64,000 bases of DNA from Hordeum vulgare subsp. vulgare (GCF_904849725.1 NC_058518.1:505349225-505413224), one strand, 5' to 3'; shown: positions 46,155 to 57,817, counted from the stretch's first letter. Program-made: numbers and translations. Notes: generated by a model not told the origin, from the sequence alone.

Positions 46155-48076
46155 TAGCGTGAAGCTCCTCCCTGATGCCCATTGATTTCAAGTCTGCCCT
46201 TGCTTTCGGTCCATCTTTGGTCCTCTCTGGCATGTTGAGGAGGGTACCAAGCAGACTCTCGCACACGTTCTTCGTGATATGCATGACATCAAGGCTGTGA
46301 CGCACACGGAGGATCTTCCAGTATGGCAAGTCCCAGAAAACAGACCTCATTTTCCATACCTTCAGCAGCGGCTCTGGCGCCTTTCGCTTCTTTCCCGGCT
46401 CTGGCGCCTTTCCCGGCGGTGGGCACTCTTTCCAATTTTTCAACAGCTCGTATATTTCCTCGCCGCTCCTCATAAGGGGGCGTCTTCGGGGTTCGGTTTC
46501 ACCATCAAACAGATCCTTGCGTTTTCTCCATGAGTCATCGTCGCGAAGCCACCTTCGATGTCCCATGAACACGGTTTTTGAAGACCCGGGATCTCTATCT
46601 AGCTGGCGATACATTGTGTCATCCATGCACCTGACGCACCCAGAAAATCCGTGGACCACCTGCCCCGCGACATATCCGTATCCGAGATAGTCGTGCACCG
46701 TCGTGAGCAGTGCGGCTCTCATAGGGAAATATTCTTTCTCTGCGGCGTCCCACGTATTGGCTGGCGTTTTCCACAGTGTGTCTAGCTCCTCTTTCAGCAG
46801 CCCCAGATATCGATTGATGTCGTTCCCTGGTTGTTTCGGCCCTTCAATTAGCATACTCATGTGAATGTACTTCCTCTTCATGCACAACCAGGGGGAAGGT
46901 TGTACATCCACACAAACAAAGGCCAGGTGCTATGTGTGCTTCTCTGGCTGCCAAACGGATTGACTCCACCGGTGCTCGCGCCCAGCACGATGTTCCTTGG
47001 ATCGTCCCCGAATTCTGGGTATTCGTAGTTCAACGCTTGCCACTGGCTCGCATCCTTAGGGTGACTCAGCATCTTGTCTTTTTTATTTATCTCCGGATCA
47101 TTTCCGTCATTTTCTCGCTTTTTATCCTCCCTATCCGCGTGCCAACGCAGGAGCTTTGCTACCTTAGGGTCCGCGAAATACCGTTGCAGACGAGGAGTGA
47201 TCGGAAAGTACCACACCACTTTTCGAGGAGCTTTCTTCCTCTTCTTGTATCGACTGACGCCGCACACCGGACATATGGTAGACTCCGCGTGCTCGTCCTG
47301 ATAAATGATGCAATTGTTCATGCACACATGGTATTTCACGTGCGGTAAATCCAGAGGACACATGATTTTCTTCGCCTCCTCGAAACTGGTCGGGCACTTG
47401 TTCCCCTTGGGAAGACGTTCGTGCCAGAATGACATGTTCTCGTCGAAGCATGCGTCGGTCATTTTGTGTTTTACCTTCATCTCCAGAGCCATGAGCGTTA
47501 CTTTCAGGCGGGTATCCTCGGGCCTGCATCCTTCATACAATGGAGTAACCGCGTCTATCTCCAGTTGATCCATCTTGGCTTTCTCTCGGGCGGCAGCTCT
47601 TGCGTTATCCGTCTGCTTGAGAAGCAACTCTTGAATATGAGGGTCCTGCACCCAGGCCATCGATGGTCCATCGTCGTCTGCTCCGGCATCTTCATCTTCA
47701 TGATCATGACCTTCGTCTGCTCCGGCATCTTCCTCATCATCATGTCCGGCATCTTCTACATGATGACTGTGTCCTGGAGATTCTTCGTCTTCTCGCCCGC
47801 CCTCGCCGCGGTTGTCTTGCTCATGCCCTTCCTCATTTCTTTCCCGGCCCCCATGGACGACTTCATAATCATCTTCATGACCTTGCCACCGATAGCCATC
47901 CATGAACCACGCAAGAGCAGGTGGTCCCACACCTTTACGGAATCCGGGTCCATAAGGCTCTTCAGCTTGCATCTTCGACACGGACATCTTATCTCCATCT
48001 CGTTCTTTTGAAGCATCTCGGCCTTCGCGGAGCTCAAAAACCTATTCACGATGCCTTCGGTCATCGTGCGGACCAT
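44506..48076 (-). pseudogene. tnp2: TNP2-type CACTA transposase
   Basis: Start at ATG 48076, in a good context (gcgaccATGG) just after a splice-acceptor-like ctaccccgcag. Order: transposase-associated zinc motif (CPCRRC, residues about 29-34), acidic linker, Transposase_21 core (KYHVCMNNC, CPVCGVSRYKK, PITPRLQRYFAD, and later NPFGSQRSTHSTWPLFVWMY and GYVAGQVVHGFSGCVRC), DUF4218 (LVHIVEDIIQLGPTFLHSMM, PFERMNGVIKGYVRN) and DUF4216 (RYYGRIEEI, MFRVRWAKS). TNP2 cuts the element ends. It is broken by a frameshift near 47910, a one-base loss in a C run near 46900, TAA at 45138-45136 and TAA at 45078-45076. The parts together cover nearly the whole family length. Confidence 0.88.
46083..46154 (-). 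repeat. In-frame trinucleotide microsatellite in TNP2 (poly-Asp)
   Basis: About 24 uninterrupted tca/atc units, read on the minus strand as GAT codons giving a run of about 24 Asp. The surrounding sequence is transposase, upstream of a Lys/Arg-rich patch. Confidence 0.95.
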
Positions 48077-48536
48077 GGTCGCCTGCGGGGTAGAGCAAAA
48101 CGATATTTTAGAACCAATTTTTTTTGGCATGACTTTGCCTAAAAATAGGACAAAAAAGAATGCATAGTGCCAAATTCTCGCCGAAACGGAAATGAATCAA
48201 CATTCCGGGAAAATATTGGCAACTATCGCATTTCAAATACCGGTACCTGCAAACACAAACATATATGCAACATCACAAACATACTAGATCTAGCTAGGCT
48301 ATAAAAAGTGCATGTGCACGTTGTTGGAGGGAGAAAAAAGTAGATCTACAACATAAAAGCTTTCCCCTTACTTACCTATCAAAAAAAGGTAATTTAACCA
48401 CTTAATTTGGGTGAATCTATTATGCAAATGAGGTGAGGAGGAGGAGGCACCCAAGACAAGCTTGGAGGAGGAGGTGGAGAGAATGAAAGTGGGGAAAGTG
48501 AGTGTGGTAGGTGGCTGTCCAAAATATCTAGCTGGT
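48077..48536. other. Upstream region of TNP2
   Basis: Contains the acceptor-like site at about 48086, a segment at 48127-48213 related to the hairpin region upstream of CACTA gene 2, and AT-rich sequence that probably holds the promoter and first intron. No gene seen. Confidence 0.55.
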
Positions 48537-48985
48537 CCCAGGTTACTAATGGCGCACCACCTACATATGCGCCATTAGTAACCCTGGTTACTAATGGCGC
48601 ACCTCCTCTGGTGCGCCATTAGTAGTTCTGCAAAAAAAACAAATAGTAGTGGCGCACCACCAACAGATGCGCCATTAGTAACACTGGTTACTAATGGCGC
48701 ACTAGTTGTGGTGCACCATTAGTAGTTTGCAAAAAAAAAAAAAATTATAGTAGTGGCGCACTACTAACAGATGCGTCATTAGTAACCCTCGTTACAAATG
48801 GCGCACCACCTGGTGGTGCGCCATTAGTAGTTTTGCAAAAAAAAAAATAGTAATGGCGCACCGAGTGTGTGGTGCGCCATTAGTGTCCATCACACTAATG
48901 GCACACCTCACATGGTGCGCCACTACTATATAGTAGTGGCGCACTGCTTGTGTGGTGCGCCATTAGTATCTATATCATCTATAGC
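48537..48985. repeat. Right subterminal repeat array of the CACTA element
   Basis: Paired tactaatggcgcacc / ggtgcgccattagta units separated by short spacers, several followed by A-rich runs (48730, 48838). Same motif as the left array. Confidence 0.9.
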
Positions 48986-49001
48986 CCTTTTCCTAGTAGT
49001 G
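48986..49001 (-). repeat. Right terminal inverted repeat of the CACTA element
   Basis: ccttttcctagtagtg, the reverse complement of the left end; tct follows at 49002-49004. Confidence 0.95.
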
Positions 49002-49004
49002 TCT

Positions 49005-49459
49005 ACTCCACTTTCAATGCTTTTAGCATCAAGATAGATGGACTCCGAATCATTGCGACACTTTTCAACCAAAGTGGATTCATATCCAGCCCCATAATCA
49101 TTAGGTTTGACACAAGAAAACAAAGATTCAATGGGAGTCACACCAAGCATTTTAAGATCTTCGTGATTCTCATCACGAGTTTCGGGTTTAGCAGCCATTT
49201 TATTGACTAAGGTAGCCTGCTTATCAGAGATCTGGCCTACCAACTTTTCAAGACGAGCAAACTGAGAATTTAGCGCAAGGAAATATTTGGCCATATCATC
49301 AACTTCTCTACTCATAAAAGCCAGAAAAGAATTTTGCTCCTTTAGTTCTCTACGAAAGTAACTGTTGTATTCAAACTGTGTAGACATGAAGCCCTTAACA
49401 CTAGTTTCAATCTCTTCTAACCTTGCATAGTGAGCATCAAAATCCTTTGGTTGGGCCAT
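49005..49459 (-). CDS. N-terminal half of the element B polyprotein
   Basis: ATG 49459 opens MAQPKDFDAHYARLEEIETS, and the frame leads, after the CACTA insertion, into the protease at 22427. Unlike A and E it has no Retrotrans_gag capsid domain. Instead about 90 residues form charged helices of coiled-coil character (SYFRRELKEQNSFLAFMSRE, FARLEKLVGQISDKQATLVNK). The last part (DENHEDLKMLGVTPIESLFS) aligns with gag of A and E. So B is a deletion or replacement derivative of the A/E type that kept an open frame. Confidence 0.75.
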
Positions 49460-49631
49460 GTTTAACGGGCAACAAGCGGGCAAGGAGCAAGAAAGGGCGA
49501 ACGAAAAAGGCAAATGAAAAAGGCAAATTGTGAAGTGGGGGAGAGGAAAACGAGAGGTAACCGGCAAACAAAGTAAATGCAAGAGATGAGTTTGCGACAC
49601 CTACTTGGATGAGTTCTTGACTTGATCTTCC

Positions 49632-49649
49632 TCCCCGGCAACGGCGCCA
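49632..49649 (-). other. Primer binding site of element B (tRNA-Asp)
   Basis: Reverse complement of tccccggcaacggcgcca, a perfect 18-base match to the 3' end of plant tRNA-Asp(GUC). It is 10 bases from the LTR end at 49660. A partial second copy (caacagcgccagaaat) lies inside the LTR at about 49676-49691. Confidence 0.9.
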
Positions 49650-49659
49650 GAAATTCTTC

Positions 49660-50206
49660 TGCTACGGCAACAGACAACAGCGCCAGAAATTGACACGTTG
49701 ACGGAGTCTGGGCTTGCATTGGTTTTTCCCTTGAAGAGGAAAGGGTGATGCAGCACAGGAGCAGTAAGTATTTCCCTCAGTTTGAGAACCAAGGTATCGA
49801 TCTAGAAGGAGGGTCTCATCAATTCTAGAGTACCTGCACAAACACAAACAAGCTTGCACCCAATGCTTCAAAGGGGTTGCCAATCCCTTCAAGATTGTTT
49901 GTAAAGTGAGATTTGAAGGCGGGAAGTGCAACGAAGTAAAAATTATAAGGCTAAAAATATGGTGTGGAGTAGACCCTAGGGGCCATAGTGTTCACTAGAG
50001 GCTTCTCTCAAAATAACAAATATCACGGCGGGTGAACAAATTACTGTCGAGCAATTGATAGAACCGCGCAAAGTCATGGCGATATCTAAGGCAATGATCA
50101 TACATATAGGCATCACGTCTGAGACAAGTGGACCGATACTTTCTACATCTACTACTATTACTCAACACATCGACCGCTATCCAGCATGCATCTAGTGTAT
50201 TGAGTT
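49660..50206 (-). repeat. Truncated 5' LTR of element B
   Basis: The first 547 bp (left side) of the LTR that is complete at 17505-19054. It is cut at 50206 by the start of a Copia LTR. Confidence 0.88.
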
Positions 50207-50524
50207 TGTTAGGGCATATTTATTCCTAAGTAATTTTGGTGATTGATGACAGTACTGTAAAGGACTAATAATGTGCATTAAGCTTTCAGATAATACATGT
50301 CAACGACACAATATGATTCGGCACCCTCCATGGAACAGAAGCACGGTGTCCTCTACGATTCTATTTCTTTGAGTCGTAGGAATGTCATACTATTAAGAGG
50401 GGATCCGTAGTGGAAAGGTTTGGGTGGAATAAATTTTGCATGCACACACTTTATCTCCTTCCCCTTTCCCTGCAACTTTGGAGCGGTTCCCGCCTCTGGT
50501 TTATCTCTTGTTGCAAAAAGGTCT

Positions 50525-50885
50525 CCTAGCGGTAGTACGGCTGTCCCTACCGGTAGTACCGCTATAGCTGGCGGTAGTACCGCTAGCCCTAGCGGTAGTA
50601 CCACTGTGCTGGCAGTAGTACCGCCCCTGGTCAGCGGTAGTACCGCTTGAGGAACTTTGTACCGCCTTCCTAGCGGTTGTACTTCGTCGAACTTTTTGCG
50701 AATACTTTCTTGGCGGTGGTTGGCCCGGTAGTGCCTCTGTACTACCATGGGCTCAGCGGTAGTACCGCTGCAGCCAGCGGTAGTACGGCTGGAGTGCTAG
50801 CGGTAGTACTGCTGCAGCCAGCGGTTGTACTGCTGGAGTGCGAGCGGTAGTACTGTTGCAGCCAGCGGTAGTACCGCTGGGCTCG
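50525..50885. repeat. Array of 15-bp palindromes agcggtagtaccgct in the Copia LTR
   Basis: About twelve copies, several perfect palindromes (agcggta-g-taccgct), others with one or two changes. They are packed upstream of the TATA box at 50921-50930. Confidence 0.9.
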
Positions 50886-50920
50886 GGCTGTGAGTGGGAA
50901 AACGGTTGGATTCCCCTCCA

Positions 50921-50930
50921 CTATATAAAG
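50921..50930 (+). promoter_or_regulatory. TATA box of Copia element I
   Basis: ctatataaag, preceded by a short pyrimidine-rich stretch and followed by ccctacc-type leader sequence. Confidence 0.65.
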
Positions 50931-51740
50931 GGTTCTTCTTGCTCTAGAACCCTACCTTTGACCCTCCCAAGCTCCATTGTTGCTCCCTAAGCTCAAAACT
51001 GCCCGATCTCTCTCCTTAGCAAATCAAACTTGTTGATTTCCTAGGGATTGGTTGAGAAGGCCTAGATCTACACTTCCACCAAGAGAAAATTGATTCCCCC
51101 CACTAATCCCTTGCGGATCTTGTTACTCTTGGGTGTTTGAGCACCCTAGACGGTTGAGGTCACCTCGGAGCCACATTCCATTGTGGTGAAGCTTCGTGGT
51201 CTTGTTGGGAGCCTCCAAGCTTTGTGTGGAGTTTGCCCCAACCTTGTTTGTAAAGGTTCGGTCGCCGCCTTCAAGGGCACCTATAGTGGAATCACGGTAC
51301 CTTGCATTGTGCGAGGGCGTGAGGAGAATACGGTGGCCCTAGTGGCTTATTGGGGAGCATTGTGCCTCCACACCGCTCCAACAGAGACGTACTTCCTGTC
51401 AAAGGGAAGGAACTTCGGTAACACATCCTCATCTTCATTGCTTCCACTTGCGGTTATCTCTAACCTTTACATTGTGTAAGCATTTGTTATTGTCTATCTC
51501 TTGCTTGCCTTAGTACTTATAGTTGGTAGCATCATATAGGTTCACTTCCTTGTTTTCATTTTAGAGAAGCTTTATGTTGCTAACCCTAACTTGCTAAGAT
51601 AAATAAGAAAGTGGTCGTTGCCTCTTCACCCCCCCTAGTCAACCAAATCGATCCTTTCAATTGATATCAGAGCCACGTCTCTTTATTAAGGGTTTCACCA
51701 CCCGAAGAGTATGGAAGATGATGAGGGTGTTCCCTACTAC

Positions 51741-53382
51741 TGCAACAAAAGACATTCCAACGGCGCTAGAAATAGGCACGTTGTCGGGAAATTATCTTGA
51801 CATGCTCCTCCCCGGCAACGGCGCTAGAAATCCTTCTGCTACAGCTACGCCTTTAGGGACTTCCTAGGAAAATATGCAAAGGATTTCCCCATGGCCTTGG
51901 AGCCTTGCGTTGGTGTTCCCTCGAAGCGGAAAGGGTGATGTAGCGTAGCGGTGGTAAGTATTTCCCTCAGTTTGAGAACCAAGGTATCAATCCAGTGAAG
52001 GAGTATCACAAGAGCCTGCACAAACACAAAAAGCTTGCTCCCAACGTTATGAAGGGGTTGTCAATCCCTTATAGATTGTTCGCCAAGTGGGAACTGAAAG
52101 CAACAAAGTAACAAAGCAAAGTAAAAGCGAAAGTGGAAATGATAGATGTGAATAGACCCGGGGGCCGTAGTATTTACTAGTGGCTTCTCTCATGAAAGCA
52201 AGTAGACGGTGGGTGAACAAATTAATGTCGAGCAATTGATAGAACCGCGCAAAGTCGTGACGTCATCTATGGCAATGATTATATCTATAGGCATCATGCC
52301 CAAAACAAGTAGACCGATACTTTCTGCATCTACTATTATTACTCCACACGTCGACCGCTATCCAACATGCATCTAGTGTATTAAGTCCAAGAGAACAGAG
52401 TAACGCCTAAGCAAGATGACACGATGTAGATGGACAATCTCATATCAACGACACATCCCATCTTGTTACCCTTGATGGCAACTACTCAATGTGTGCCTTG
52501 CTGCCCCTACTGTCACTCGGAAAGGTCACCACATGGTAAGAACCCAAAACCAAGCACTTCTCCCATTGCAAGAATCATAGATCTAGCTGGCCAAACAAAA
52601 CCCAAGACTCGGAGAGACTTACAAGGATATCAAATCATGCATATAAGAAATCAGCAAAGACTCAAATATAAATCATAGATAATCGGATCACAAATGCACA
52701 ATTCATCGGATCTCGACAAACACACCGCCAAAGAAGATTACATCGGATAGATCTCCATGAAGATCATGGAGAACTTTGTATTGAAGAACCAAGAGAGAGA
52801 AGAAGCCATCTAGCTACTAACTACGGACCCGTAGGTCTGAAGTGAACTACTCACGAGTCATTGGAGGGGCGATGATGATGATGAAGAAGCCCTCCAACTC
52901 CAAAGTCCCCTCCGGCAGGGCGCCGGAAGGGTCTCCAGACGTGATCTCGCGGAAACGGAAGCTTGTGGCAGCGGAAAAGTATTTTCGAGGCTCCCCTGAT
53001 TTTTTGCTGTATTTTAGGGAATATATAGGCCAAAGATCTAGGTCAGGGGGGCCAGGGAGGCCACAAGCCCTGCCACCACCGCCTCCCCCTGGTGGCGGAG
53101 TGGGCGCTTGCGGGTTCCAAGGAGCCCTCCTGGCTTCGCACACATGCCACCTGATCTTCTTTCGTTCGGGAAAAAACCATTTCAGGGATTTTATTCCGTT
53201 TGGACTCCGTTCCAAAATCAGATCTGAAAAGAGCCAAAAACACAGAAAAAACAGGAACTGGTACTTGGCACTGAATCAATAAGTTAGTCCCAAAAAAGAT
53301 ATAAAAGGTACATAAAACATCCAAAGATGACAAGATAACAATGTGAAACCATCAAAATTATAGGTACGTTTGAGACGTATCA
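51741..53382 (-). repeat. 3' LTR of element E
   Basis: 1642 bp in reverse, tgcaacaaaagac...gagacgtatca. Bases 51756-51835 hold two sequences resembling the tRNA-Asp primer site (caacggcgctagaaat near 51758 and tccccggcaacggcgcta at 51808-51825). The part from 51837 on corresponds to the whole LTR of A and B. Confidence 0.8.
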
Positions 53383-56061
53383 AGCATCCCCAAGCTTAAC
53401 TCCTGCTCGTCCTCGAGTAGGGAAGTGATAAAGAATGAATTTTTTATGCTTTCATGCTACCTAGCATAGATGTCCTTTGTAACTCCTCTTATGTGACGTG
53501 AATGTTCAGATCCATTAGATTCAAAAAAATAGTTTGCTATTGACGTGGAAACAATAATAATTCAAGCAAACTAGAAAGGTAATCATGAACTTTCAAAATA
53601 ACAAGGCCAAAAGAAAGTTATCCCTACAAAAGCATATAGTATGGCTATGCTCTATCATCATTGCACAACAAATTTAAATCATGCACAACCCCGGTATTGT
53701 CCAAGTAATTGTTTCACACCTTTAATTTCTCAAACCTTTTCAACTCTCACGCAATACATGAGCGTGAGCCATGGTTATAGCACTGTAGATGGTGTGGAGT
53801 GTGGTGGAGGTTGCAAGACAAAAAAAGAAGATAGTCACATTAACTAGGCATATCAATGAGCTGTGGAGATGCTCATCAATAGATATCAATGTGAATGAGT
53901 AGGGATTGCCATACAAATGATGCACTAGAGCTAAGAGTATGTGAAAGCTCTTAAATAAAACTAGTGGGTGTGCAGCCAACTTGCTTGCTCAAAAAGACCT
54001 AAGGCAATTTTGAGGACGCCTATCATTGGAATATACAAGCCAAGTTCTATAATGAAAATTTCCCACTAGCTATATGGTGGTGACAAAACGAGAGACTCTC
54101 AATCATGAAGATCATGGTGCTTAATATGCACAAGTGTGGAAAAGTGGTAACATTGTCCCTTCTCTCTTTTTCTCTCATTTTTTTGGTGGGCTCTTTGGCC
54201 TCTTTTTTTATTTTTTATTTTTTTGGTGGGCTTCTTTGGCCTCTTTTATTTCCTCACATGGGACAATTCTCCATCAATGATGATCATCACACTTTCAACT
54301 CAAAACTTAGAGCAACTATGACTCTATATGGAATGCCTTCCGTAGTGTACCGTGGCAATGATCTAGCATGGCATAGACATTAATGGAAACATCATGCTAG
54401 CTATCTTACGATCATGCAATGGCAATGTAGATGTGGTGGCAATGTCATGGTGGTAGTTGCATGGCAATATATCTTGGAATGACTTTGAAAAAGCTATAGT
54501 AGGTAGGTATGGTGGCTGTTTTGAGGGAGGCTAACGGTGGGTTTTGTGCAGCGGCGAAAGTTGCACGACACTAAGAAGATAGTGATGGTGGAAGGTGAAA
54601 GTGCATCTAAACCATGGACTCAACATTAGTCATGAAGAACTCATATACTTGTTGAAAAAGTTTTATTAGTAATCGAAACAAAGCATTCAACGCATACTCC
54701 TAGGGGAAGGGTTGGTAGGTATAAACCATCGCGCGATCCCGACCGCCACGCAAAGGATGACAATCAATAGACTAATCATGCTCAGATTTCATCACATAGA
54801 GGTTCACCATACGTGCATGCTACGGGAATCACTAACTTCAACACAAGTATTTCTAGATCCACAACACCTTACTAGCATGACTTCAATATTACCATAACCA
54901 CAACTCAAAACTAATTGAGATGAATCAAACTTCTCTAACTATTCAATGAACATGAAGGTGGAAGTTTCCGTATCCCTTTGGATAACTACCCCTTTTGAGA
55001 CTACTTTCAAAGCATAGATCAACTACCAAGCCACGCACCGCTGTGCTCTAAAAGATATAAGTGAAGCACATAGAGCAAAATTATCTAGGTCAAAAGATAT
55101 AAGTGAAGCACATGTGAGCTGAATTGTCTACCAAAAGATATAACTGAAGCTTGACAAAATCACGGTGTGTGCATGTCTCTCTCTCTAGGTGTGCAGCAAG
55201 GATGATTGTGACACAACAAAAATAAAAGACTCCTACGATACAAGACGCTCCAAGCAAAAACACATAACATGTGGTGAATAAAAATATAGCCCCAAGTAAC
55301 GTTACCGATGGATTGAAGACGAAAGAGGGGATGCCTTCCCGGGGCATCCCCAAGCTTAGGCTTTTACGGCATCCTTGAATCTCTTGGGGTGCCTTGGGCA
55401 TCCCCAAGCTTGAGCTCTTGCCACTCTTTATCTCTTTGTCCATAAGAACTTCACCCAAAACTTGAAAACTTCACAACACGAAACTTAAACAGAAACTCGT
55501 CATAACATTAGTATGAGAAAGCAAACCACCACTTCCTTAGGTACTGTAGCAAACTTAAATTCTACTTGTGCTGATGTTGGGTTACTGTATTTTCAATCTT
55601 CCATGGCTAATACCCCCCGATACTATCCATAGTTTCATCAAAATAAGCAACCAACACAACAAAAACAGAATCTGTTAACAGAAGACCAGTCTGTAGCAAT
55701 CTGTATATTTCGTATACCTCTGGTACTTCAAATATTCTGAAAAATTACGATAGTCTGAAGAATTTGCATCGCAATCAGCAGAAAAAAGAGTCAACTCAAA
55801 AGCTCTTACATAAAAAAATGAAAATTATTTTCGTGAGCAGAAAGTTTCTGTCTTTTCCAGCATGACCAAATGATCATCCCCAAGACTAATCATAACTGTT
55901 TTGCTTGGCACAAACGCAAAAAGAAACACAAAAAACACAATCATAACAGAATTATGAAAGTGTGGAAAACACAAAACAGAAAGAAAAAGGATAGATTTGT
56001 TGGGTTGCCTTCCAACAAGCGCTTTTGTTTAACGCCCTTAGCTAGGCGAAGGGTGATGGAA
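53383..56061 (-). other. Non-coding 3' region of element E
   Basis: About 2.7 kb without a gene, collinear with those of A and B. The minus-strand motif AAGCTTGGGGATGC lies at 53384-53397, 55344-55357 and 55398-55411. The T-rich tract with gggctcttt(gg) units is at about 54160-54245. Confidence 0.82.
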
Positions 56062-57817
56062 TCACGTATATTCATCTTTGGTGCTCAAACCATAAGTAGC
56101 CCTCATCATAGATTCATAAGGCAATCTTATTTTCTTTCGCGGAAAGTGCTCCATGCACTTCTTTAAAGGAAATTGAAATCTAATATTCCCTTCCTTCATA
56201 TCGATGATAGCACCAATAGTCCTTAGGAAAGGTCTACCAAGAATAATGGGACATAAAGGATTGCAATCTATGTCAAGTACAATGAAATCCACGGGTACAT
56301 AGTTCTTATTTGCAACAATGGTTTTTGACAGTAGAATCCGCAAGATGCAAATTAAGAGAACACTCTTCAATCTCATGAAAACCAAGAATATCACATAAAG
56401 ACTTTGGAATCGCGGAAACACTAGCACCCAAATCTTATAAAGCATTGCACTCATAGTTTTTGATCTTGATTTTGATAGTAGGTTCCCACTCATCGTGAAG
56501 TTTTCTAGGTATAAAGACTTCTAGTTCGAGCTTCTCTTCAAGAGATTTCATCATAGCATCTACGATATGCGCGGTAAAGGCTTTGCTTTGGCTATAAGCA
56601 CGTGGAGATTTTGCAATGGATTGCATCAAAGAAATGCATTCAAACAAGGAGCAATTATCATAATTGAATTCCTTAAAATCCAAAGTGGGAGTTTCATTAC
56701 TACCCAAAATTTTGACTTCCTCTACTCCACTCTCCACACCTTTATCATCAAGATAGGTGGACTCCGAATCATTGGGGCGTTTTTCAACCAAAGTGGATTC
56801 ATATCCAGCCCCTCCATAGATAGGTTTGACACGCGAAAACAAAGATTCAAGAGGATAGACACCAAGCACTTTAAGATCCTCGTGATTTGCATCACTAGAA
56901 CGCACCCTTTTAAACCATTCATGCCTAGCGCGAATTTGGGCGGTTCTTTCTTTGCTCTCATTCATGGAGACACACATAGCTTTAAAAGTTTGATCCAAGT
57001 TGACCTTGGGACGAACGCATCTAACTTTCAAAGCATCAATATCACAAGACATCCTATCAACGCTCTTAGCCAAATCGTCAATTTTGAGTAGTATTTCCTC
57101 TATGGACGCATTGAAAATCTTTTGAGAGTTGATGAACTCTTTGATATTACTCTCTAAATCAGAGGGTAATTTGTTGTGATTTCCATAAGCGTTGTTGTAG
57201 GAATTGCCATAGTTGTTAGAGGAGTTACTAGGAAAAGGCCTAGGAATATAGTTTCCTCTAAAAGCATTGTTGTTGCCAAAATTGTTCCTACCAACAAAAT
57301 TCACGTCCAAACTAGCGTTGCTACTCTCAATCAAAGACGATAGTGGCATGTCATTAGGATCTACAGTAGCATTTCTACTAGCAACCAAATTCATCAACTC
57401 GTCCATCGTAGCACTAAGCGAGTTAATTTCTTCTATAGAGTGCACCTTTTTGCTAGCAGGCGACCTTTCAGTGTGCCACTAAGAGTAGTTAGTCATGATA
57501 TTGTCTAGGAGTTTTGTAGCATCTCCTAACGTGATTTCCATGAACGTTCCACCTGAGGCGCAGTCCAAGATATTGCGAGAAGCGAAATTCAAGCCAGCGT
57601 AAAAGATTTGTATAATCTTCCACAAACTCAAGCCATGAGCGGGACAATTTCTAATCATAAGCTTCATCCTCTCCCAAGACTGTGCAACGTGTTCATGATC
57701 AAGTTGCTTGAAATTCATGATATCGTTATGTAAGGAGATGATCTTAGCCGGCGGAAAATACTTGGATATGTAAGCATCTTTGCACTGATCCCAAGAATCG
57801 ATACTATTTTTAGGCAA
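56062..57817 (-). pseudogene. gag C-terminal part and protease (element E)
   Basis: Read from 57817: end of the capsid domain (KYFPPAKIISLHNDIMNF... FYAGLN), TAG at about 57481-57479, then the Asn/Gly-rich and helical gag parts in an open frame to 56435. A TAA replaces the codon before the protease active-site Asp (NAL-stop-DLGAS). A deletion of about 29 bases near 56320 then shifts the frame. The last protease part (FIVLDIDCNP, ILGRPFLRT) is in the other frame to 56062. So the protease is destroyed in two ways. Confidence 0.8.

Larger units (their letters stand above)
22428..49001 (-). mobile_element. CACTA (En/Spm-type) DNA transposon with nested insertions and captured gene fragments
   Basis: Both ends are clear: cactactaggaaaagg at 22428 and its reverse complement ending at 49001. 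They are flanked by the 3-bp duplication tct (22425-22427 and 49002-49004) expected for CACTA elements. Subterminal arrays of the 12-mer ctaatggcgcac and its complement fill about 0.4 kb at each end. The genes are all on the minus strand: TNP2 transposase, a Transposase_24/Ulp1-like gene and a small hybrid-binding protein. A full Copia and a Sukkula-type solo LTR are inserted in it; without them it would be about 13.2 kb. Host gene pieces lie between the two main genes. Its transposase is broken, but the ends look intact, so it might be mobilised in trans. Confidence 0.93.
17505..50206 (-). mobile_element. Gypsy element B, minus strand, interrupted by the CACTA transposon
   Basis: Minus-strand order: truncated 5' LTR 50206-49660, tRNA-Asp primer site 49649-49632, one gag/protease-type frame (49459-49005 plus 22427-21740), non-coding region, polypurine motif 19069-19056, complete 3' LTR 19054-17505. 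The CACTA element at 22428-49001 splits the reading frame. B lies inside element C at 17505 (expected duplication cttac on the left; the right end was lost to the Copia LTR at 50207). Without the CACTA, B is about 6.1 kb long, with no RT or integrase. Confidence 0.85.
50207..51740 (+). mobile_element. Copia element I (possibly Maximus/SIRE group): LTR, primer site and start of gag
   Basis: An LTR of 1453 bp (50207-51659) begins tgttagggcatatttattcc and ends cgatcctttca. It is followed by tgatatcagagc (51662-51673), close to the tRNA-iMet primer site tggtatcagagc. About 70 bp of internal sequence follows, including an ATG at 51711 (atggaagatgatgagggtg), before element E interrupts at 51741. 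Inserted in the 5' LTR of B. The family name is a guess from the ggtagtaccgct repeats. Confidence 0.75.

Noticed and set aside
49632..49649. tRNA-Asp 3' end as part of a tRNA gene
   Set aside because: Only the 18 bases complementary to primer use are present, at LTR borders; no tRNA body adjoins them.
50420..50650. A 76-codon frame rich in Gly/Ser/Thr/Val
   Set aside because: It is a translation of the palindrome array in the Copia LTR.
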